In this document: piece by piece, positions 52,118 to 64,000 of the stretch
How positions within the stretch are numbered: the first letter of the stretch is position 1
Layout of the letters: the number at the start of each line of letters is the position of its first letter
NCBI RefSeq assembly: GCF_010183535.1
Contig: NW_026526091.1
Span: 120,711 to 184,710 of the forward strand
DNA length: 64,000 bases
Reading direction: 5' to 3'
Source: Caenorhabditis remanei
Lineage: Eukaryota; Nematoda; Chromadorea; Rhabditida; Rhabditidae
The notes under the pieces: generated by a model
The model's database searches: none
Told to the model about the DNA's origin: nothing
What the model saw: only the letters and a program-made list of their open reading frames with translations
Position numbers and translations under genes: made by a program

Positions 52118-53178
52118 GGAGCTAATTCACGAAGGAGTGTGTACGACAGTTCTCAAAAATGGGTCACCAGTGCTTGACCGTACTCATGCATTAGACAGAC
52201 ATTTTGCCTATCGAAATAACGTTTGCTGAATTGCAAAAGTAACTAACGTGGTTGGAAACAGTGATGTCCTGAAAAATGCATTATAAATTCAAGAATTGTA
52301 GAGTTCACGGAATTATTTTCTGTATCTGAACGAGCGCTAAACGAACTGAACGAAAAATAGAAATATTGTGCAGAGCAATGCATCCTGTGTGATCACGAAG
52401 AGAACCTTCACAAATTTGGAAATGTGAATAATTCTGGGGTTGCCTTAACAAGGGTAGAAAACCCCGGAAACATGAAAACCTGAAGCATTCTCTCCAAGAA
52501 CAGAAAATCAGACTCATGCACATGAAAACTGTGAGAAACGATGAAATGACACCAAACTCAACAATCGTAACGCAGAACAATTGGTTTTGATGACTCATCA
52601 GAATTGAAAGTTTGAAAACCTGAAAGTGACCTCTCGCGATGACTCATCAAGGATGGCTCATCAAGGTTGACTCATCAATGATGACTCACTGTTTCGAGAT
52701 TTAGCATATATTGGGATTTGCCGACAGAGCAAGGAATTCTACATACTCTGTGGAAACCATCCATGTTTCACTGAGAAACGATGGGAATGAGTCACCACAC
52801 CGGGACACAAACTTCACATTTTCACCTAGTCTCCGATGGGTCAATGAAATAAGGAGAAATTTGAGCTATAACGACTGATTATGTGGCAAACCGACAAATC
52901 CTGGAGGGTAATTGAACACAACAGATGAGAATGCAGGGGTATATAAGGAAATCAGCACAACTCCAAAAACCATAACAAACTTCATTCCGAAGTGAACGTC
53001 ACTGATTTTCTTGAAGCGACTTACCTTTATCTTCATCATCATCATCATCGTCAATTCCACCATTGTCTTGATTCTCATCCTCATCAACCCAACCTTGTCT
53101 TGATTTCCATCAACATCATCATCATCATCAACCACATCAATACAGTCCTTGTCTTAATTTTCAAGAAGATCTACAACC
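52118..53178. other. Probable decayed coding sequence and CAT repeats
   Basis: Minus-strand fragments with splice-like TTTTTCAG sites occur at about 52270-52600 but contain stops. (ATC)n-like runs at about 53032-53050 and 53115-53140 give His- or Asp-rich frames that are repeat translations. Tandem TGACTCATCA units lie near 52640-52690. Confidence 0.45.
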
Positions 53179-54474
53179 ATGATGGTTGAAAATTTTGAAG
53201 AGGTAAGTGTAGAAGTTTTTGAAGTCGTCACTAACGTCAACTTTTATCAGGAACAAATTGGTGGAGCAAAGATCCGTATTTTGGACGTCCACGAAAAGAC
53301 ACCCAGGGGTCATTTTGACGGTCGAATCATTTCACGCACCCTAGGCTTGGAACTTCCGGATTCTATGACTACTCATCCTCGAGGTCCTGAAATGTTTGCT
53401 GAAACTTTGATAGAGCTCGCTCATCGCTATGACCCATTCAATAATCCTCGCACAAAAGTGGGAATTGTATTTGAATCAAGCGAGATTCCTGAAAGCGTCG
53501 GCTTGTGCTATCAACCGATTGATCGGATCAAGGCTGAACACATTGTTCAAAGTCTTGCTCTTCAGTCACAATCAAACAAGTCTGTCTTGGAACTTGAAAC
53601 TCCAAAAATCAATGCCAGATTTACATACATCAATCCACCAGTTGGTAGTGGTAAACGTCGCTTTGACACTGGCAAAATCCTGGAACTCACTGTATTTGAA
53701 AAACGACAAAAATCGAGTGAATTGGAGCTTGTGTTGAACGAGGACTTACCCAAAGTCAAGCAACGCAGATCCAACATCATGCCGAACGAAGGTAACATTT
53801 TATGAACTTCGTTGTTGAACTTCGTATGGACATTTTTCAGTAATCGAAGATTGTCTGGTTCATGCATTGTACCAGACCCTGATGTACTACAATTGGAAGC
53901 TCTGTAGAACACAGGAAAGTCAGAACAAGTACCGCAATGCACTGAGAAAGACTTTCAAACGACCACACATTTGCCAAGAAGTTTACGAAGCAGTGAAAGC
54001 TATGAAGGAGGTAAGATTCAGGGTAAACTCAGCAACTAAATTTCAGAAAACTTGCAGGAAGCTGGTGTTTCGAAATTGTCAAACTTCTGCAGGATGGACG
54101 TTGAGCGCTTTCAGAACACAGTTTTTGCTGGAACACATCAGCTTATTTTATTTGTGAAGAACTCCACCATACCATTCTACTCAGGACCATACGTTGGCGA
54201 CAAAAAACAGCTGGCCCTATACTTGGACGATGGACACTATAGAGGTGTCAGAAGTATTTGTGCACTACTCCGGACTGATTACTATTGTGCACTCTGCAAT
54301 AGAGGTTATTGCAATACTGTAAAGCACTATAAATGTCCACTGGTTCACCGTTTATGTGGTCAACGTCATTGCCCTGTTACAGAGAGTGATCAACCAACTC
54401 GATGCAAGACATGCACCGTGTTATTCAAATCTCAAATCTGCTATGAAAATCACATCAAAAAAGGTAGCAATTGA
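53179..54474 (+). pseudogene. N-terminal region of a second Maverick-type PolB, truncated
   Basis: Exons 53179-53202, 53251-53792, 53841-54011 and 54059-54474 join in frame with short consensus introns. Shared with the intact PolB: QSNKSVLELE (QSNKSLTLNE there), VIEDCLVHALYQTL (VLGDSHCLPKAL), and a zinc segment ending CKTCTVLFKSQICYENH (CNDCNINFKSQKCFEAH). It also has YYCALCNRGY, the usual Maverick PolB zinc pattern. Exonuclease and polymerase domains are missing: coding stops at a GTAGC donor-like site and mariner-like or satellite sequence follows. The break, not point decay, inactivates it. Confidence 0.7.
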
Positions 54475-54479
54475 ATATA

Positions 54480-55057
54480 TAATTGAATACAAACAGCTGT
54501 TTTTTTCACGTTTTCAGTAGTAAATGGAGTCATTTTGAGTTGATGACATGTAACTCCGCTCAAATTCGGTATTTTTCGAAATCTTTTTTGCAATAGGTTC
54601 ACAAATAAATGAGTCAAATCACCGATAACGTTTCAGAATAGTAGTCAATTCTATTTCAGAGAAATAAGCCATCAAAGTCAAAAAATGCACAAAAAGTGAT
54701 TTCGCGTGATATTGAAGTTTTGGTTTTGAAGATAAAACAAACATAAATTGATGTTAAAACATATAAAAACACATTAAAATGTGATTTTGTGTCACCTAAA
54801 ACTATTTCCATCTAATTAATTTTTCTAAAAATCAACTGGAAATTGACTTTCTCAGGTGGTCCTAAAGATATTTCGCGGCCAAAAAAGTGAGTTTTTGGTG
54901 GTACGAGGGTATGAAAAGTGATAGGTTCATGAAAATTTGTTTCCGGGGGTTATTTTGGATTCGGAATCGATTGGCATTCACAGATTTTTAATATCTCTTC
55001 TTGTTTTTTCCAGAACCCCCAAAATGGAGGGGGGTCCTAAAGATATTTCGCGCACTG
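54480..55057. mobile_element. Tc1/mariner-like fragment
   Basis: The right end reads GGTCCTAAAGATATTTCGCG then CACTG and TA at the satellite junction, typical of Tc1/mariner ends (CAGTG at a TA target) in inverse orientation. A second copy of the GGTCCTAAAGATATTTCGCG block at about 54858 is in the same orientation, so it is not the other terminal repeat; no left end was found. No transposase frame. Confidence 0.4.
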
Positions 55058-55611
55058 TATAATCACTAGTACTATTTATTACTGTCATTTTATGCCTAAA
55101 AAAACTCAATGAGAGTCAAAAAACGGCTGAAAATCTAATTTTCGGCCGTAAATCGGTACTTCTGGTCAAATATCTCAATTTTTATGAACAATACGGTCTT
55201 GTGGTTGTGTAAAAATGAAAGAGCGTTTTTTGTTACACTAATATAATTACTAGTACTATTTATTACTGTCATTTTATGTCTACAAAAACACAATGAGAGT
55301 CAAAAAACGTCTGAAAATCTAATTTTCGGCCGTAAATCGATACTTCTGGTCAAATATCTCGATTTCTATGAACAATACGGTCTTGTGGTTGTGAAAAAAT
55401 GAAAGAGCGTTTTTTGTTACACTAATATAATCACTAGTACTATTTATTACTGTCATTTTATGTCTACAAAAACACAATGAGAGTCAAAAAACGGCTGAAA
55501 ATCTAATTTTCGGCCGTAAATCGGTACTTCTGGTCAAATATCTCGATTTCTATGAACAATACGGTCTTGTGGTTGTGGGAAAACGAAAGAGCGTATTTTG
55601 TTACACTAATA
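55058..55611. repeat. Satellite B, block 1 (about 3 monomers)
   Basis: About 185-bp monomers with AATCACTAGTACTATTTATT, CGGCTGAAAATCTAATTTTC and GAAAGAGCG landmarks. Monomers here carry CAATACGGTCTTGTGGTTG, a variant not typical of block 2. Confidence 0.95.
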
Positions 55612-57470
55612 CCGGCAGAAATGTCGCGGCTACGCCGCGATTTTCGCTGGACTCAGTTGGCTTGAAAGCTGTGAGTAGGAACTGCTGGAAATCTTTTTCT
55701 GGATCCAAATAAGTTTTTCAGATGAATGTAGTGTTCATATGATTCACTCTCCCTCTATTTCATTTTTGTTGAGGATGCCGCCGAAAAAATTTCTCTGACA
55801 TTTTATTTAAACTTTAAGAAAATACCAAAAAAAGTGTTTTTATTAAACCAAAGAACTCCTCGTGAATATATAACCCTTTTACTACGTTTATTACTTTCTC
55901 CGACACTACAGCAATGCAAAACCGGAACTTCTCATAACATGAACATTTAGGATGGTTCCTCGAAAGGTTTGACTCTTCCTTTCAACTTTGTGGACTGTTG
56001 CTTCATGATTTCTTTTTGAGTGCGCCGCTTAGCCGCTTAACATAAAGTACGGTACATCTTCTTACAGTAGATCGCGGCTCTTCCACAAATTTTCTGGCTG
56101 CTTAACAGCAGCCCAACTGGATTTCATCCATTTACCCGTGCTCAAAGCACTGAAACTAACTCGTGTAAAGAAATCTCTTTGACGTACTTGAAATAAAGTT
56201 GCAGCGACGCTGCTGGAAACTCAAAAGTGAGACGATTTTAGTACGTCTATACATGTGCATACACTGAGATTGCGGCTTCGCCCTTCAGACCCCTCAGATA
56301 AATGTTTCATTTATCACTCTATATTGTTTTTCTGAGAATACGATTTTCTGATTAGGTGCACTTTTACTTCAGCATTTTGCTCTCCGCCTGGAAAAGAAGG
56401 ATCATTTCTGGACACTTCTTCAAAAGGATTGCTCTTGAAGTTTCTAAAAGATTCTGGAATATTTCGAATTCCCTCCGAAATTCAAAACTCTTTCTAGAAG
56501 TTTCTAGAAGATTCCGGAATATTTGAATTCCCGCTGAAATTCAAAAGTTTTTCTAGAAGTTTCTAGAAGGTTTTGGAATATTTGAACTCCCGCTGAAAAT
56601 CAAAAGTTTTTCTAGAAGTTTTCAGAAGGTTCTGGAATATCTGTATTTTAGAATTAGAAATATTTCTGGAAGTTTCCGGAAGTTTCTAGAAAATTCAAGA
56701 AATATCCAGAAACTTCCGAACCTTCTGGAATCGTTTCGAATGCTCTGGAGAAGTCAGTCTGGAATTTTCTCGACGGTTCTTTTAATTTCTAAAACTTTCT
56801 AGAACTTTCCAAATGTATCTGGATGTTTTTAGAAGTTTCTAGAAGTTTCTGGAACATTCTGGAAACTTTTTGAAAATTTCTGGATGTTGCGGCCAAACTG
56901 GCTCAAACTTTTCGGAGTATTGTCTTAAGTTGCCAAGGGTGTCACGGCCAAAGTATTGGCCCCGTATATTCAGTTTGCAACTGCTTTCCCGATTATTGGG
57001 TTACGGTAGCTACAGTACCCCTTCAGGGGTATGGCAGTGGAAAATCTGCAAAGTGTCCCAAGGAAAAGTACGGGACTATAGAGTTAACAAATTTATCAAC
57101 GTACTCGATCAGTGGGGATCTGGACCTTCCAAGATATTCAGGTTCGACTGTAAATGTTCAAAACTCTGTAACTACCGTAATCCTACAGTAACCGGCCCAA
57201 ATTTTTTTTGAGTGTCATGCTGAGGGGTCAAGGTTGTTACCACCCCAGTCTGGTCTCCCCTCATTCTGTTTGAAACCGTTTTTCATTTTTTGGGTTACGG
57301 TAGCTACAGTAATCCTACAGTAATCTAACACCCGGGGTTCAAAAATTGAAGCGCTCGGAGGTTCATGGTTATACCCCTTAACATCTTTTAAAACGGTTCA
57401 GAAAGAAAAAAGTTATTCAGGGAGAAGCGTCGGACGGACACACAGAACTATTCCATTAGTAGGAAGAAGA
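55612..57470 (-). mobile_element. Helitron-like element with heat-shock-element array (1.86 kb)
   Basis: Inserted between A55611 and T57471; joining these restores the satellite (CTAATA/TAATTACTAG). On the minus strand it begins TCTTCTTCCTAC and ends with a TCGCGGC/GCCGCGA hairpin followed by 11 nt and ..CTGCCGG. The TC start, A/T target, lack of target duplication and terminal hairpin are Helitron features; the final CCGG departs from CTRR. It contains the GGGTTACGGTAGCTACAGTA motif twice. No replicase frame, so it is non-autonomous. Confidence 0.65.
56385..56885. promoter_or_regulatory. TTCTAGAA-rich array (heat-shock-element-like)
   Basis: About 500 bp dense in alternating TTC/GAA 5-mers, e.g. 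TTTCTAGAAGTTTCTAGAAG, arranged partly as three tandem units of roughly 65 bp (from about 56450). Inverted nGAAn/nTTCn repeats are the binding sites of HSF-1 trimers. Helitrons bearing such sites are known to have spread heat-shock elements in Caenorhabditis. Confidence 0.7.
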
Positions 57471-60400
57471 TAATTACTAGTACTACTCATTACTGTCATT
57501 TTATGTCTACCAAATTCAATGAGAGTCAAAAAACGGCTGAAAATCTAATTTTCGGCCGTAAATCGGTACTTCTGGTCAAATATCTCAATTTCTATGAACA
57601 ATACAGCTCTGTGGTTGTGAAAAAATGAAAGAGCGTATTTTGTTACACTAATATAATCACAAGTACTATTTATTACTGTCATTTTATGCCTAAAAAAAAC
57701 TCAATGAGAGTCAAAAAACGGCTGAAAATCTAATTTTCGGCCATAAATCGGTACTTCTGGTCAAATATCTCAATTTCTATGAACAATACAGCTCTGTGGT
57801 TGTGTAAAATGAAAGAGCGTATTTTGTTACACTAATATAATCACTAGTACTACTTATTACTGTCATTTTATGCCTAAAAAAAACTCAATGAGAGTCAAAA
57901 AACGGCTGAAAATCTAATTTTCGGCCCGTAAATCGGTACTTCTGGTCAAATATCTCAATTTCTATGAACAATACGGTTTTGAGGTTGTGAAAAATGAAAG
58001 AGCGTATTTTGTTACACTAATATAATCACAAGTACTATTTATTACTGTCATTTTATGCCTAAAAAAAACTCAATGAGAGTCAAAAAACGGCTGAAAATCT
58101 AATTTTCGGCCATAAATCGGTACTTCTGGTCAAATATCTCAATTTCTATGAACAATACGGTTTTGAGGTTGTGAAAAAATGAAAGAGCGTATTTTGTTAC
58201 ACTAATATAATCACTAGTACTATTTATTACTGTCATTTTATGCCTAAAAAAAACTCAATCAGAGTCAAAAAACGGCTGAAAATCTAATTTTCGGCCGTAA
58301 ATCGGTACTTCTGGTCAAATATCTCAATTTCTATGAACAATACGGTTTTGAGGTTGTGAAAAAATGAAAAAGCGTATTTTGTTACACTAATATAATCACT
58401 AGTACTATTTATTACTGTCATTTTATGCCTAAAAAAACTCAATGAGAGTCAAAAAACGGCTGAAAATCTAATTTTCGGCCATAAATCGGTACTTCTGGTC
58501 AAATATCTCAATTTCTATGAACAATACAGCTCTGTGGTTGTGTAAAAATGAAAGAGCGTATTTTGTTACACTAATATAATCACTAGTACTACTTATTACT
58601 GTCATTTTATGCCTAAAAAAAACTCAATGAGAGTCAAAAAACGGCTGAAAATCTAATTTTCGGCCGTAAATCGGTACTTCTGGTCAAATATCTCAATTTC
58701 TATGAACAATACGGTTTTGAGGTTGTGTAAAAATGAAAGAGCGTATTTTGTTACACTAATATAATCACTAGTACTACTTTATTACTGTCATTTTATGCCT
58801 AAAAAAAACTCAATGAGAGTCAAAAAACGGCTGAAAATCTAATTTTCGGCCGTAAATCGGTACTTCTGGTCAAATATCTCAATTTCTATGAACAATACGG
58901 TTTTGAGGTTGTGAAAAATGAAAAAGCGTATTTTGTTACACTAATATAATCACTAGTACTATTTATTACTGTCATTTTATGCCTAAAAAAAACTCAATGA
59001 GAGTCAAAAAACGGCTGAAAATCTAATTTTCGGCCAGTAAATCGGTACTTCTGGTCAAATATCTCAATTTCTATGAACAATACAGCTCTGTGGTTGTGTA
59101 AAAATGAAAGAGCGTATTTTGTTACACTAATATAATCACTAGTACTACTTATTACTGTCATTTTATGCCTAAAAAAAACTCAATGAGAGTCAAAAAACGG
59201 CTGAAAATCTAATTTTCGGCCGTAAATCGGTACTTCTGGTCAAATATCTCAATTTCTATGAACAATACGGTTTTGAGGTTGTGTAAAAATGAAAGAGCGT
59301 ATTTTGTTACACTAATATAATCACTAGTACTACTTATTACTGTCATTTTATGCCTACAAAAAACTCAATGAGAGTCAAAAAACGGCTGAAAATCTAATTT
59401 TCGGCCGTAAATCGGTACTTCTGGTCAAATATCTCAATTTCTATGAACAATACGGTTTTGAGGTTGTGAAAAAATGAAAGAAGCGTATTTTGTTACACTA
59501 ATATAATCACTAGTACTATTTATTACTGTCATTTTATGCCTAAAAAAACTCAATGAGAGTCAAAAAACGGCTGAAAATCTAATTTTCGGCCATAAATCGG
59601 TACTTCTGGTCAAATATCTCAATTTCTATGAACAATACAGCTCTGTGGTTGTGTAAAAATGAAAGAGCGTATTTTGTTACACTAATATAATCACTAGTAC
59701 TACTTATTACTGTCATTTTATGCCTAAAAAAACTCAATGAGAGTCAAAAAACGGCTGAAAATCTAATTTTCGGCCATAAATCGGTACTTCTGGTCAAATA
59801 TCTCAATTTCTATGAACAATACGGTTTTGAGGTTGTGTAAAAATGAAAGAGCGTATTTTGTTACACTAATATAATCACTAGTACTACTTATTACTGTCAT
59901 TTTATGCCTAAAAAAAACTCAATGAGAGTCAAAAAACGGCTGAAAATCTAATTTTCGGCCGTAAATCGGTACTTCTGGTCAAATATCTCAATTTCTATGA
60001 ACAATACGGTTTTGAGGTTGTGAAAAAATGAAAGAGCGTATTTTGTTACACTAATATAATCACTAGTACTATTTATTACTGTCATTTTATGCCTAAAAAA
60101 AACTCAATGAGAGTCAAAAAACGGCTGAAAATCTAATTTTCGGCCAGTAAATCGGTACTTCTGGTCAAATATCTCAATTTCTATGAACAATACGGTTTTG
60201 AGGTTGTGAAAAAATGAAAGAGCGTATTTTGTTACACTAATATAATCACTAGTACTATTTATTACTGTCATTTTATGCCTAAAAAAAACTCAATCAGAGT
60301 CAAAAAACGGCTGAAAATCTAATTTTCGGCCGTAAATCGGTACTTCTGGTCAAATATCTCAATTTCTATGAACAATACGGTTTTGAGGTTGTGAAAAATG

Positions 60401-63400
60401 AAAAGAGCGTATTTTGTTACACTAATATAATCACTAGTACTATTTATTACTGTCATTTTATGCCTAAAAAAAAACTCAATGAGAGTCAAAAAACGGCTGA
60501 AAATCTAATTTTCGGCCAGTAAATCGGTACTTCTGGTCAAATATCTCAATTTCTATGAACAATACCGCTCTTGTGGTTGTGTAAAAATGAAAGAGCGTAT
60601 TTTGTTACACTAATATAATCACTAGTACTATCTTATTACTGTCATTTTATGCCTAAAAAAACTCAATGAGAGTCAAAAAACGGCTGAAAATCTAATTTTC
60701 GGCCGTAAATCGGTACTTCTGGTCAAATATCTCAATTTCTATGAACAATACGGTTTTGAGGTTGTGTAAAAATGAAAGAGCGTATTTTGTTACACTAATA
60801 TAATCACTAGTACTACTTATTACTGTCATTTTATGCCTAAAAAAACTCAATGAGAGTCAAAAAACGGCTGAAAATCTAATTTTCGGCCGTAAATCGGTAC
60901 TTCTGGTCAAATATCTCAATTTCTATGAACAATACGGTTTTGAGGTTGTGAAAAAATGAAAGAGCGTATTTTGTTACACTAATATAATCACTAGTACTAT
61001 TTATTACTGTCATTTTATGCCTAAAAAAAACTCAATGAGAGTCAAAAAACGGCTGAAAATCTAATTTTCGGCCAGTAAATCGGTACTTCTGGTCAAATAT
61101 CTCAATTTCTATGAACAATACAGCTCTTGTGGTTGTGTAAAAATGAAAGAGCGTATTTTGTTACACTAATATAATCACTAGTACTATTATTACTGTCATT
61201 TTATGCCTAAAAAAACTCAATAGAGTCAAAAAACGGCTGAAAATCTAATTTTCGGCCGTAAATCGGTACTTCTGGTCAAATATCTCAATTTCTATGAACA
61301 ATACGGTTTTGAGGTTGTGAAAAATGAAAGAGCGTATTTTGTTACACTAATATAATCACTAGTACTATTTATTACTGTCATTTTATGCCTAAAAAAACTC
61401 AATGAGAGTCAAAAAACGGCTGAAAATCTAATTTTCGGCCGTAAATCGGTACTTCTGGTCAAATATCTCAATTTCTATGAACAATACGGTTTTGAGGTTG
61501 TGAAAAAATGAAAGAGCGTATTTTGTTACACTAATATAATCACTAGTACTATTTATTACTGTCATTTTATGCCTAAAAAAAACTCAATGAGAGTCAAAAA
61601 ACGGCTGAAAATCTAATTTTCGGCCGTAAATCGGTACTTCTGGTCAAATATCTCAATTTCTATGAACAATACGGTTTTGAGGTTGTGAAAAAATGAAAGA
61701 GCGTATTTTGTTACACTAATATAATCACTAGTACTATTTATTACTGTCATTTTATGCCTAAAAAAACTCAATGAGAGTCAAAAAACGGCTGAAAATCTAA
61801 TTTTCGGCCAGTAAATCGGTACTTCTGGTCAAATATCTCAATTTCTATGAACAATACGGTTTTGAGGTTGTGAAAAAATGAAAGAGCGTATTTTGTTACA
61901 CTAATATAATCACTAGTACTATTTATTACTGTCATTTTATGCCTAAAAAAACTCAATGAGAGTCAAAAAACGGCTGAAAATCTAATTTTCGGCCGTAAAT
62001 CGGTACTTCTGGTCAAATATCTCAATTTCTATGAACAATACGGTTTTGAGGTTGTGAAAAATGAAAGAGCGTATTTTGTTACACTAATATAATCACTAGT
62101 ACTATTTATTACTGTCATTTTATGCCTAAAAAAACTCAATGAGAGTCAAAAAACGGCTGAAAATCTAATTTTCGGCCGTAAATCGGTACTTCTGGTCAAA
62201 TATCTCAATTTCTATGAACAATACGGTTTGAGGTTGTGAAAAATGAAAGAGCGTATTTTGTTACACTAATATAATCACTAGTACTATTTATTACTGTCAT
62301 TTTATGCCTACAAAAACTCAATGAGAGTCAAAAAACGGCTGAAAATCTAATTTTCGGCCGTAAATCGGTACTTCTGGTCAAATATCTCAATTTCTATGAA
62401 CAATACGGTCTTTGAGGTTGTGTAAAAATGAAAGAGCGTATTTTGTTACACTAATATAATCACTAGTACTATTTATTACTGTCATTTATGCCTAAAAAAA
62501 CTCAATGAGAGTCAAAAAACGGCTGAAAATCTAATTTTCGGCCGTAAATCGGTACTTCTGGTCAAATATCTCAATTTCTATGAACAATACGGTTTTGAGG
62601 TTGTGAAAAAATGAAAGAGCGTATTTTGTTACACTAATATAATCACTAGTACTATTTATTACTGTCATTTTATGCCTAAAAAAACTCAATGAGAGTCAAA
62701 AACGGCTGAAAATCTAATTTTCGGCCGTAAATCGGTACTTCTGGTCAAATATCTCAATTTCTATGAACAATACGGTTTTGAGGTTGTGAAAAATGAAAGA
62801 GCGTATTTTGTTACACTAATATAATCACTAGTACTATTTATTACTGTCATTTTATGCCTAAAAAAACTCAATGAGAGTCAAAAAACGGCTGAAAATCTAA
62901 TTTTCGGCCGTAAATCGGTACTTCTGGTCAAATATCTCAATTTCTATGAACAATACGGTTTTGAGGTTGTGAAAAAATGAAAGAGCGTATTTTGTTACAC
63001 TAATATAATCACTAGTACTATTTATTACTGTCATTTTATGCCTAAAAAAACTCAATCAGAGTCAAAAAACGGCTGAAAATCTAATTTTCGGCCGTAAATC
63101 GGTACTTCTGGTCAAATATCTCAATTTCTATGAACAATACGGTTTTGTGGTTGTGAAAAAATGAAAGAGCGTATTTTGTTACACTAATATAATCACTAGT
63201 ACTATTATTACTGTCATTTTATGCCTAAAAAAACTCAATCGAGAGTCAAAAAACGGCTGAAAATCTAATTTTCGGCCGTAAATCGGTACTTCTGGTCAAT
63301 ATCTCAATTTCTATGAACAATACGGTTTTGAGGTTGTGAAAAATGAAAGAGCGTATTTTGTTACACTAATATAATCACTAGTACTATTTATTACTGTCAT

Positions 63401-64000
63401 TTTATGCCTAAAAAAACTCAATCAGAGTCAAAAAACGGCTGAAAATCTAATTTTCGGCCGTAAATCGGTACTTCTGGTCAAATATCTCAATTTCTATGAA
63501 CAATACGGTTTTGAGGTTGTGAAAAAATGAAAGAGCGTATTTTGTTACACTAATATAATCACTAGTACTATTTATTACTGTCATTTTATGCCTAAAAAAA
63601 CTCAATGAGAGTCAAAAAACGGCTGAAAATCTAATTTTCGGCCGTAAATCGGTACTTCTGGTCAAATATCTCAATTTCTATGAACAATACGGTTTTGAGG
63701 TTGTGAAAAATGAAAGAGCGTATTTTGTTACACTAATATAATCACTAGTACTATTTATTACTGTCATTTTATGCCTAAAAAAACTCAATGAGAGTCAAAA
63801 AACGGCTGAAAATCTAATTTTCGGCCGTAAATCGGTACTTCTGGTCAAATATCTCAATTTCTATGAACAATACGGTTTTGAGGTTGTGAAAAAATGAAAG
63901 AGCGTATTTTGTTACACTAATATAATCACTAGTACTATTTATTACTGTCATTTTATGCCTAAAAAAACTCAATGAGAGTCAAAAAACGGCTGAAAATCTA
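57471..64000. repeat. Satellite B, block 2 (about 35 monomers, continues past the window)
   Basis: Monomers of 183-186 bp in one orientation; length varies mainly in A-runs (CCTAAAAAAAC, GTGAAAAAATG) and by small indels such as GGCCGTAAA versus GGCCAGTAAA. Variation is greater than in satellite A, suggesting an older array or homopolymer sequencing error. No coding capacity; the frame at 61768-61956 is repeat translation. Confidence 0.95.

Noticed and set aside
52866..53189. Asp/Met-rich and His-rich frames near 53 kb
   Set aside because: Translations of CAT/ATG trinucleotide runs ahead of the truncated PolB gene.
61768..61956. 62-aa frame in satellite B
   Set aside because: Falls within tandem monomers and appears only where indels open the frame.

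Overview
The window looks like repeat-rich, gene-poor chromosome from a Caenorhabditis-type nematode. The evidence is short introns of about 45-50 bp with TTTTCAG acceptors, a perfect copy of the nematode SL1 spliced leader inside an LTR, 5S-rRNA-like pieces matching the nematode form, BEL/Pao and Maverick elements, and Helitrons carrying heat-shock-element-like arrays. I see no ordinary single-copy host gene with good support. The species was not determined.

Layout. 1-669 is a dispersed repeat whose inverted partner lies at 50033-50733. 670-35828 is one satellite array (satellite A, 183-bp monomer) broken by three insertions: two apparently identical copies of a 2.5-kb Helitron (3553-6057 and 8803-11307) and a complete Maverick/Polinton (11515-30757). 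35829-41502 is AT-rich sequence with a large foldback structure and the 3' end of a possible Argonaute PAZ-like gene. 41503-46846 is a BEL/Pao LTR retrotransposon without a recognisable integrase. 46847-50032 holds retroelement debris and a degenerate open frame. 50870-54474 holds genes related to, but clearly diverged from, the intact Maverick, and reads as the relic of a second Maverick lineage. 55058-64000 is satellite B (about 185 bp), a distant relative of satellite A, interrupted by another Helitron (55612-57470).

The Maverick is the main biological system. It has 6-bp target duplications (TTTGTG), long terminal inverted repeats and 15 genes that all read through. They include a protein-primed family B DNA polymerase (14 exons, 1640 aa), a retroviral-type integrase with a C-terminal chromodomain, a FtsK/HerA-type packaging ATPase, an adenain-like protease, a double-jelly-roll-type major capsid protein, a second conserved virion-type protein with a lysine/glutamate-rich expansion, a core protein with two adenain-type cleavage motifs, a Pif1/RecD-like helicase and several small zinc-binding proteins. 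A 47-aa one-pass membrane protein overlaps the ATPase start and is easily missed. Structural, packaging and integrase genes carry TATAAAAGG-type boxes just upstream, whereas polymerase and helicase do not, which suggests an early/late programme as in DNA viruses. Replication (PolB, helicase), integration (integrase) and virion assembly (capsid proteins, protease, ATPase) are all represented.

The order of events can be read from the nesting: satellite A formed, a Helitron inserted between A and T, that segment was duplicated by exchange within the array, and the Maverick then inserted into a nearby monomer. All assignments come from motif recognition by eye; no database search was run.
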